A stretch of 7,193 nucleotides of DNA. Origin: Desulfobacterales bacterium (lineage in GTDB: Bacteria; Desulfobacterota; Desulfobacteria; Desulfobacterales; Desulfosalsimonadaceae). Both the position numbers and the translations under genes were made by a program. Shown here piece after piece: positions 1 to 4,599 of the stretch. The notes beneath the pieces were generated by a model. It did not search any database and was not told the DNA's origin. It saw nothing but the letters and a program-made list of their open reading frames with translations. The DNA lies in the NCBI GenBank assembly GCA_007135795.1, contig SLIE01000525.1, positions 1 to 7,193 of the forward strand, given 5' to 3'. Each line of letters begins with the position of its first letter. The first letter of the stretch is position 1.

Positions 1-65
1 TACAACCGAGCCCCGGGTCGCTGCTGAGACAAGCAGACACGGTGATTAGGCACATTATAGAGTAT

Positions 66-92
66 CTATTTGTAGTTATTTCTACAATATAG
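66..92. repeat. Imperfect inverted repeat / hairpin in left intergenic segment
   Basis: The arms CTATTTGTAG (66-75) and CTACAA-T-ATAG (82-92) pair over ten positions with one bulged T at 88 and a six-base loop. It lies in an AT-rich stretch that starts abruptly near position 50, after a GC-richer edge. It may be a terminator or transcript-end structure for a gene left of the window, or a second stem beyond the one at 102-120. No run of T follows directly on either strand, so the role is uncertain. Confidence 0.35.
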
Positions 93-99
93 TGTATTT

Positions 100-120
100 A
101 AAAAAGTTAGCTGAACTTTT
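100..120 (-). terminator. Weak intrinsic terminator candidate after the radical SAM gene
   Basis: On the minus strand AAAAGTT, a five-base loop and AACTTTT form a seven-pair stem (plus-strand 102-108 with 114-120) that runs into a T tract. It begins about 50 bases after the stop codon of the radical SAM gene. The stem is AT-rich, so termination may be inefficient. The AT symmetry could also let it act on a plus-strand transcript. Confidence 0.4.
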
Positions 121-168
121 GGTGACGCCATGAAATTTGATCGTATCGACGATAAACAGACTGCTCCA

Positions 169-1815
169 TTAATCCAAAAAACTCATTCTCTGTTTCTCCA
201 GATTATCAAGATTTCTGCGCATGCTTATGATTCGCATCTCTCTTTCTCGAGTGTCTTTAATCTTCATTAGGTTTTTTGTTTCCTGGATAATAACACGGTC
301 CGCCTCAACGCGGCATCGTTCATAATAAGCCTCGGGAGGGCTGAAAAATCCGTGTTTTTCTCGTTGGTCGATGGTGAACTCAATGGATTTGTGGATAATA
401 TCCACAATAGCGTCGCGATCAAGATGTTCGGTTTCGTAATTGAGCCACTGATCCCAGACAGGTTGCGACAGCCCGTGGATATAGTCCTCGAGGTTTTTGT
501 AGAGAAGCTTGTAACCGAATTGTTCAGGCGAGTCAAAGGCCTGTGATCCTGGATCAAGGACAATTGGTCCCAACACCTGTCCACCGATAGGTACGGTGTT
601 GACGATATCACCGAAATCACCTCGAGCCATTGCTTCATGATTCATCATATCTAGTTCGGCCCACAGCTTCCATGTTTTCTTTACTTCCTGTTCGGTCTCC
701 CCCGCCAAACCCACGGAAAAGAAATTGGTGACCGGAATCCTGTATTTGTGGCAAAGTTTTATGGTTTCAATAAGTTTTTCGGTTGAATAACGCCGGCCAA
801 GCCGATTTCGTATCGCATCACAGCCAGTATCCGGACAAAGGTGCAAAATTATCCGTCGGTCGATTTTTGCGATCTCTCGTATAAAATCCTCGTCAGCCGG
901 CACCAGAAGATCCAACGAAAGCCTTTCAAATTCGGGTTTCTCCTTTATCAGCGTGTCAAGCAGCGTTTGCCAATATTTTTTCCCGGCCATGCGAGGGTCC
1001 TGATACAGGCCGACAAATTGCACCCCTTGGCTGATAATCTGCTTCATATCTGCAACGATTTTTGCTGGGCTTCGAAAGGCAGGTTGCGCCATCCCCATAT
1101 ATTTCTTGTAAGTATATGCTGACCCGCCGCAAATGGCACAGTTGTGGATGCAGCCCCGACAGACCGCAAGGCTCCATCGGTTCGTCTCATCCGGCAAGAA
1201 GATCGAGGTCTTGGGGTCAATAAGATCAAAACGGGTAAATTCGAATTCATCGAGATCCTTGCTTGCCGGCATCAGGGGAGAAACACAAATCTTTCCGTCA
1301 TTATCTTTGTATGTCAAATTGGGTGTGGCAGTTATCCTGCCATGCGCCTCAAGGGTACGCATAAGTTGCAGCATTGGTTTTTCACCCTCGGCGCGAACTA
1401 CACCATCGACAAACGGATATTTTCTGATGATTTCTGTATGAAACCGGGTGGCGGTCAACCCGCCCATGATAACTTGAGCACCAGGGTGCAGTTTCTTGCA
1501 CATTCGGGCAATCTCAACAGCGCCTTGTGAATGCTGCTGAAAATTAAGACCTATTGCAAAAACCCTTGCGGAATAACTTTTTAAGTGCCGCTCCACATCG
1601 AATCCGGGAATAGTTATCATCCGGTCACACAGATTGTCTACGATCACTTTATAACCATGGCGGTCAAGGAATTCGGCGATGCTGAGCATTCCGATTGGAA
1701 CCTTGTTAAACTGCATCCTTTCCACTGTGGAAGCCATTGCTCCTGGAAACAAAGGCTTACGCCGGAAATCATATACTGCTGGTGGATGGATTATTATGAC
1801 AACAAAATCTGACAT
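169..1815 (-). CDS. B12-binding domain / radical SAM domain protein
   Basis: This 548-residue protein has the layout of cobalamin-dependent radical SAM enzymes. Residues about 5-160 look like a Rossmann-type B12-binding domain: HPPAVYDF start, PIGMLSIAEFLDRHGY at 40-55, VIMGGLTATRF at 115-125, then a V-R-AEGE segment. The radical SAM core follows from about 214, with cluster motif C222-x3-C226-x2-C229 preceded by an extra C219. A later stretch resembles the RLGRRYSTEKL ... VGLAGETEQEV pattern of the barrel (338-378). The C-terminal 100 residues are charged and helical. No DxHxxG cobalamin-ligand motif is visible, so B12, if bound, would be base-on or without a protein ligand. Such proteins do methylations, rearrangements or other radical chemistry in the cytoplasm; the substrate cannot be told. 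It appears monocistronic. The ATG start at 1815 has a GGAG about 12 bases upstream, a long spacing, but no better start is seen. Confidence 0.9.
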   Translation of the reverse strand: MSDFVVIIIHPPAVYDFRRKPLFPGAMASTVERMQFNKVPIGMLSIAEFLDRHGYKVIVDNLCDRMITIPGFDVERHLKSYSARVFAIGLNFQQHSQGAVEIARMCKKLHPGAQVIMGGLTATRFHTEIIRKYPFVDGVVRAEGEKPMLQLMRTLEAHGRITATPNLTYKDNDGKICVSPLMPASKDLDEFEFTRFDLIDPKTSIFLPDETNRWSLAVCRGCIHNCAICGGSAYTYKKYMGMAQPAFRSPAKIVADMKQIISQGVQFVGLYQDPRMAGKKYWQTLLDTLIKEKPEFERLSLDLLVPADEDFIREIAKIDRRIILHLCPDTGCDAIRNRLGRRYSTEKLIETIKLCHKYRIPVTNFFSVGLAGETEQEVKKTWKLWAELDMMNHEAMARGDFGDIVNTVPIGGQVLGPIVLDPGSQAFDSPEQFGYKLLYKNLEDYIHGLSQPVWDQWLNYETEHLDRDAIVDIIHKSIEFTIDQREKHGFFSPPEAYYERCRVEADRVIIQETKNLMKIKDTREREMRIISMRRNLDNLEKQRMSFLD

Positions 1816-1870
1816 TGTTTAAAGCAACTCCGCAATATATTTTATATTTATATGGAAATTGAAATATTTA

Positions 1871-1897
1871 ATTATCGCAAAAGAAGTCATATGTCAA
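1871..1897 (-). promoter_or_regulatory. Sigma70-type promoter for the radical SAM gene
   Basis: On the minus strand a perfect TTGACA (plus 1892-1897) is followed, after a short 15-base spacer, by GATAAT (plus 1871-1876), five of six matches to the -10 consensus. Transcription would begin near 1864, giving a leader of about 50 bases. The short spacer is the main weakness. Confidence 0.5.
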
Positions 1898-1926
1898 CAG
1901 GCGGATCGCTTCTCATCATGAAATGA

Positions 1927-1946
1927 CATGTAACTTGGCATGTAAC
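1927..1946. repeat. Direct repeat of CATGTAAC, possible operator
   Basis: CATGTAAC occurs at 1927-1934 and again at 1939-1946, separated by TTGG. The 12-base pitch is about one helical turn, so both copies would face the same side of the DNA. They lie about 30 bases upstream of the -35 box of the radical SAM promoter, a position suited to an activator. No known regulator motif is recognised. Confidence 0.35.
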
Positions 1947-2032
1947 ATATCTTCAATGCTGATCGATTCCCTCGAGAAGGAATAGGCTATTTATGAGAGG
2001 ATATTATTACTGCTTGAAATCAATAACGATGA

Positions 2033-2046
2033 AAACCTTCGGGTTT
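2033..2046 (+). repeat. UUCG tetraloop hairpin in the spacer
   Basis: AAACC-TTCG-GGTTT gives a five-pair stem closed by C(UUCG)G, one of the most stable RNA tetraloops when transcribed on the plus strand. No T run follows, so it does not look like a finished intrinsic terminator. It could be part of an untranslated RNA or chance. Confidence 0.3.
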
Positions 2047-2230
2047 AGCTGGATGAGTGTTGAGAAGCGTTCAATATTTCAAATGTTCCGTCAGGCTTAA
2101 ATCATTTTATCGTGGTGTTATTTATCAATAGCGAATTCAAAAAATACATATTTTCCCTTTAACAATTTTTTTACACGGGTATTCGAATGTTTTTTCTCTC
2201 CTTGTTTGATAGCATTAGTGTCTTATGTTA

Positions 2231-2260
2231 TTGATGTGTGCTGGGTGCCGTCGATATGAT
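2231..2260 (+). promoter_or_regulatory. Possible promoter for the HesB/IscA-like gene
   Basis: TTGATG (2231-2236), an 18-base spacer and TATGAT (2255-2260) make a moderate sigma70-like match, with a start near 2267 and a leader of about 95 bases. Just downstream, TGATC-AGAAA-GATCA followed by CCC can fold back on an upstream GGG. The assignment is tentative because several weaker pairs exist nearby. Confidence 0.3.
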
Positions 2261-2363
2261 CAGAAAGATCACCCGTACCGAAAGCAAGATTGATGTATAT
2301 ATGAAAGTCCAAAAATGTTCAGGGATTGTTGAATGATGACATATTCATATTTGGAGGATAGAA

Positions 2364-2837
2364 ATGGGGATAGGAAGTCAACAAGAACAAGCTGGATCTA
2401 ACTGGGATTCAAACGAAACAGATGAGAAACAGGATCAGATTGTAGTGACGCCACGAGCTTCCCAAATGGTTACCAGATACTTCAATGATAAGGAAAAGAG
2501 TCCAATTCGTCTTTTTGTTAAACTGGGGGGATGCGGCATTCGAAGCTTTGGTGTGGCGCTTGAAAAACCGAAAAAAAATGATGAGGTCTTTGAGATCAAC
2601 GGTTTTGAGTATATTATTGATAAAACTTTATTACGTCACGTTGCGCCCATTACGGTTAATTCTGACGGATATGGTTTCCGCATAAGCGGCAGCGGCGTAT
2701 ACCCGCATTCAGGGTGTGGGAGTTGCGGCTTTATGTGCCAGGACGGAAGTCGCTGTTCAGGAAAGTGCAGCACATGCAGTCATGTATGCTCCCATGGTCG
2801 CAGAAAACTGTCTGTAAAAGCGCTGTCCGGTAGTTGA
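2364..2837 (+). CDS. HesB/IscA-like Fe-S protein with cysteine-rich C-terminal tail
   Basis: The 157-residue product has a hydrophilic N-terminal extension (1-25), then an A-type iron-sulfur carrier domain (about 26-125): IVVTPRAS, SPIRLFVKLGGCG with C57, a GVALEKP strand, NDEVFEINGFEYIID, and GFRISGSG. In IscA-type proteins three cysteines bind iron or a cluster for handover to target proteins. Here the conserved first cysteine is C57, and the usual C-terminal CxC pair is replaced by C118-x2-C121. C125, C131, C135, C138 and C142 follow, so eight cysteines in all, seven within 25 residues. This resembles the HesB-like (seleno)protein branch found in Desulfobacterota, but no in-frame TGA is present, so this copy is an all-cysteine form. 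The ATG at 2364 is fixed by GGAGG six bases upstream. It appears monocistronic, and no other isc or suf gene is in view. Direct cluster transfer or metal binding is possible. Confidence 0.85.
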   Translation: MGIGSQQEQAGSNWDSNETDEKQDQIVVTPRASQMVTRYFNDKEKSPIRLFVKLGGCGIRSFGVALEKPKKNDEVFEINGFEYIIDKTLLRHVAPITVNSDGYGFRISGSGVYPHSGCGSCGFMCQDGSRCSGKCSTCSHVCSHGRRKLSVKALSGS

Positions 2838-2962
2838 TCCCGAATTTATGCAGGATTCATCGAGAGAAGTTGATACAAATTGTTATACAGGTCTGGTGGC
2901 AAAACAGTGAGGCGTATCGGCCATGTCGTGTGCATTTGTGAGCGGGAATTTATCCCAAATTT

Positions 2963-3589
2963 TCAATACCCCCAGGGACGGAGTGGAAAAATTTCTTCGG
3001 TGGTCCAGGTATCGCTTTCTTCATAGCGATACCTTAGTTCAAACCGAACAGATGGGAAAGCCTCTGCCAAGGCCCTGAGAACAGGTATTGGCGGTGTCCA
3101 TAAGCTGGTAAACACGATGTGTCGGGAGAGTGCGTGAAAGGTTGATGCATCGACTGTTTGAATATCTGCCAATGTTCCCCAGCGGTCCATGCGCCAATCA
3201 TACTGGGTAAAAAATTTGTATTGGTCATAGTTTGCTACCGCCTGTGCAAAAAGTTCAAGGCTGGCTTTGTTCGTCAATCGGGAACCAATTTGTTCAATAC
3301 TCTTCTGGATAGTTGCTTTATCGGCTTTGGCTGGCGGGGTTGCGAACCATTCGGCGATCACGGCATGTTTGACTATTTCTGCAAACGATGTGATGTCTAT
3401 ATTTAACGCAACCAGCGGCATGATGGCATCAAAATGGGGCATTCGCAGCGATTCGGGCATTGGTCTGATCGATTCGAGGGAAAACTGATGCGGGGAGGCA
3501 TCAGACGCCGGGAAACGAGATTTAATTAGATTCAGGATGTTTTTCGTGTTGGAAAAAAAGGATAATTGATTTGTCAAGAGTGAAGGCAT
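2963..3589 (-). CDS. Api92-like / DUF1281 ferredoxin-fold domain protein
   Basis: From the chosen ATG the product is 208 residues. It matches, from memory, the Api92-like/DUF1281 pattern of phage and plasmid proteins. It has a MPSLLTNQLSF start (family usual: MPN-x2-TN), an IRPMPESL segment near residue 42, a mostly helical middle, and YDWRMDRWGT near 144. The C-terminal strand-helix-strand follows: SLWTPPIPVLRALAEAFPS then VRFELRYRYEE. Its molecular function is unknown; the C-terminal part is predicted to adopt a ferredoxin-like fold. One oddity is that the family's WGTKW-A is WGTLAD here, and the tail ends FPLRPWGY rather than a glycine-rich stretch. The frame stays open upstream to a TTG at 3781 (272 residues), with other ATGs at 3634 and 3610. 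I chose 3589 because it aligns with the family start, although its ribosome binding site is poor. Its two tiny upstream neighbours may be cotranscribed. Confidence 0.7.
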   Translation of the reverse strand: MPSLLTNQLSFFSNTKNILNLIKSRFPASDASPHQFSLESIRPMPESLRMPHFDAIMPLVALNIDITSFAEIVKHAVIAEWFATPPAKADKATIQKSIEQIGSRLTNKASLELFAQAVANYDQYKFFTQYDWRMDRWGTLADIQTVDASTFHALSRHIVFTSLWTPPIPVLRALAEAFPSVRFELRYRYEESDTWTTEEIFPLRPWGY

Positions 3590-3693
3590 GGTTATAACGT
3601 TCCGGTCCATCGGTTTTTTTGATTGGCGACCCATTGCTTCTACACGGTTCTGGGGCAAGGATAAAATGTAACGGATTTGCAGGTCAATCCACT

Positions 3694-3735
3694 GGCAAAT
3701 ATATTGCCTGCAGGCGCTGGATGCCCCCGCAGGCA
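3694..3735. repeat. Nested, mutually exclusive palindromes between small ORF and Api92-like gene
   Basis: Three overlapping inverted repeats sit here. GGCAA-ATATA-TTGCC is a 15-base palindrome at 3694-3708. GCCTGCAGGC is a 10-base palindrome at 3706-3715. TGCCTGC at 3705-3711 pairs with GCAGGCA at 3729-3735, extended by three further pairs including one G-T, with an 11-base loop. The first and third compete for the same bases, as in attenuators. They lie about 15-55 bases after the 41-codon gene's stop. There is no clean T run on the minus strand, so termination is only one option; a protein-binding site is another. Confidence 0.45.
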
Positions 3736-3749
3736 GTTCCCGATCGGCT

Positions 3750-3875
3750 TTACGATTTCTTCTTGTGATCTTTTTTGTCAATACCCATCAATAGCTCCGT
3801 TATGGCGTTACATACATCTGTTCTACAGATATAGTAATCAACATTGCGGATCCGCATCGGATTCTTCTCAGGCAT
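3750..3875 (-). CDS. Small 41-residue protein, unknown function
   Basis: The frame encodes MPEKNPMRIRNVDYYICRTD followed by VCNAITELLM and a lysine-rich end (GIDKKDHKKKS). The first ATG overlaps the stop codon of the upstream 50-codon gene in ATGCCTGA, an eight-base overlap typical of translational coupling. A second ATG at residue 7 (3857) has a weak GAGAAG six bases upstream and is an alternative start. Two cysteines, C17 and C22, lie in C-RTDV-C. The product is soluble and basic at its C terminus, with no membrane segment. I do not recognise a family. The arrangement and protein-like composition argue for a real gene, but it is short enough to need comparative support. Confidence 0.5.
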   Translation of the reverse strand: MPEKNPMRIRNVDYYICRTDVCNAITELLMGIDKKDHKKKS

Positions 3876-4020
3876 CCCCTTGTGGCTTCATGCAAAGATC
3901 TTTTTCCTCCTCGGAAAGTTCGTCAGGTTTTTTCAGATCCGATAATTTGCATACGTATACATTGTTGTTGTCATCTTTGACATATACATATTGTTCCTCT
4001 TTGCGCTTCTCGTCGGCCAT
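3868..4020 (-). CDS. Small 50-residue acidic/charged protein, unknown function
   Basis: The product begins MADEKRKEEQYVYVKDD and continues NNNVYVCKLSDLKKPDELSE, then EEKDLCMKPQGDA. It is very hydrophilic, with a central YVYVKDDNNNVYVC beta-hairpin-like segment, a Lys-Pro-Asp-Glu-Leu turn, an acidic helix and two cysteines (C24, C43). AAGGAGG sits seven bases upstream of the ATG and is the best ribosome binding site in the window. A promoter candidate lies at 4071-4100. It is first in a cluster with the overlapping 41-residue gene and, further downstream, the Api92-like gene. The product is cytoplasmic by composition. No function can be assigned; a small metal- or protein-binding accessory factor is conceivable but unproven. 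Confidence 0.75.
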   Translation of the reverse strand: MADEKRKEEQYVYVKDDNNNVYVCKLSDLKKPDELSEEEKDLCMKPQGDA

Positions 4021-4026
4021 ATCACC

Positions 4027-4033
4027 CTCCTTG
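4027..4033 (-). promoter_or_regulatory. Strong ribosome binding site for the 50-residue gene
   Basis: Read on the minus strand the bases are AAGGAGG followed by GTGAT and the ATG. This close match to the anti-Shine-Dalgarno sequence, at good spacing, is the main evidence that the small frame is translated. Confidence 0.7.
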
Positions 4034-4070
4034 AGTTTATTTGCTGCAGCTGTAAGTTTCGATTTGAATT

Positions 4071-4100
4071 ATGATACGTCTTTAAAAGTCTTTTTCACAA
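4071..4100 (-). promoter_or_regulatory. Candidate promoter for the small-gene cluster
   Basis: On the minus strand TTGTGA (plus 4095-4100), an 18-base spacer and TATCAT (plus 4071-4076) give four and five matches to the sigma70 boxes. The start would fall near 4064, about 45 bases upstream of the first small gene. Confidence 0.4.
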
Positions 4101-4264
4101 GTAATTCGCAACGGTTTTGAATCAATAGGTCGTTTTTACTTGCAATCTGATATAGCAGGTTCGTTTTTTCAGCCATTTCATTAAAGCCAGTCTATATCAA
4201 AAGTTTATAACGCAAGTAAAGTATTTGTTTCTCGATTAAAGTTAACGGCACTACGTTTAATGAC

Positions 4265-4287
4265 CCTGTAAGAAATTTTGTTACAGG
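4265..4287. repeat. Inverted repeat CCTGTAA-N9-TTACAGG
   Basis: Two perfect seven-base arms flank a nine-base AT-rich centre, so the dyad spans 23 bases with about 1.5 helical turns between arm centres. This geometry suits a dimeric regulator, or a hairpin if transcribed. It is about 165 bases upstream of the cluster promoter's -35 box, which is far for a simple repressor. Confidence 0.4.
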
Positions 4288-4572
4288 TGGGGTTGCGTGT
4301 TAGCTGTTAAGGAAATCAGAAGTTATTTTTCTGTTCGTACCTGATGTAACGGTTTAGTTCCTCCAAGGGTACTCATTGACTTGTTTTCTAAAGAAACAAC
4401 GCTGTGTCGAGACGCCCGGTTTTTTACAATTCCATCATGGTAAAAGGCTGTCAAAGCCATCAGTATTTTTAAAATAAGACTTTTTTCAGGAAAAACAAGA
4501 CAGCAACGCATCATGATCGTCTCAAAGTGCTGCAAAAAACAGCATGCCCGTTAAGTCTCGTGCCGGGTGTTT

Positions 4573-4590
4573 CGTTTTGTTGTTAAAACG
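4573..4590 (-). repeat. Hairpin just after the acylase stop codon
   Basis: CGTTTT and AAAACG form a perfect six-pair stem with a six-base loop, beginning ten bases after the acylase stop. On the minus strand the next bases are AAACACCC, not a T run, so it is at best a processing or mRNA-end structure. A second small stem (4527-4545) holds six T in its loop. Confidence 0.3.
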
Positions 4591-4599
4591 CTGCCAAAC

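Larger units (their letters stand above)
1816..2363. other. 548-base divergent intergenic region
   Basis: This AT-rich spacer separates the divergent radical SAM and HesB/IscA-like genes. It holds the promoter at 1871-1897, a direct repeat of CATGTAAC (1927-1934 and 1939-1946, 12-base pitch), a cUUCGg-capped hairpin at 2033-2046, an ATTCGAAT palindrome at 2181-2188, and a possible plus-strand promoter at 2231-2260. Short reading frames exist, for example 35 codons at 1993-2100 (plus), but none has both a good ribosome binding site and a recognisable product. The spacer is long enough to hide a small RNA or a decayed gene; neither can be shown. Confidence 0.5.
4021..4599. other. 579-base AT-rich intergenic region
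   Basis: This spacer lies between the acylase stop and the small-gene cluster, both on the minus strand. It contains the cluster promoter (4071-4100), an inverted repeat at 4265-4287, a weak GTGTC/GACGC hairpin at 4404-4415 with a T6 run at 4420-4425, and small hairpins at 4527-4545 and 4573-4590 just past the acylase gene. A 70-codon minus-strand frame at 4323-4535 starts with TTG, lacks a ribosome binding site and matches nothing I know; I do not call it a gene. A small RNA is possible but unsupported. Confidence 0.5.

Noticed and set aside
2..49. Possible 3' end of a plus-strand gene entering from the left (15 codons then TAG, where the composition turns AT-rich)
   Set aside because: Too short to support, and a second frame stays open to 92. 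The upstream sequence is needed.
54..59. Perfect TATAAT on the minus strand pointing out of the window
   Set aside because: No acceptable -35 box at 16-18 bases, and AT-rich DNA yields such matches often.
1993..2100. 35-codon plus-strand frame in the divergent spacer
   Set aside because: AAGGA is 11 bases from the ATG, the product is unrecognised, and one such short frame is expected by chance in 548 bases.
2175..2276. ACGGGTATT at 2175-2183 and ACCCGT at 2271-2276, matching parts of the palindrome at 7044-7058
   Set aside because: They are half sites almost 90 bases apart, not a dyad. A shared nine-mer found after inspection is weak evidence of a common regulator.
2364..2840. Selenocysteine in the HesB-like protein
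   Set aside because: Related proteins can be selenoproteins, but no in-frame TGA occurs before the terminal one, and the expected positions are cysteine codons.
2948..2960. GGGA-ATTTA-TCCC hairpin between convergent genes as a terminator
   Set aside because: Only four base pairs and no proper T run on either strand.
4323..4535. 70-codon minus-strand frame starting with TTG
   Set aside because: No ribosome binding site, a rare start codon, an AT-rich spacer setting, and no recognisable motif in the translation.
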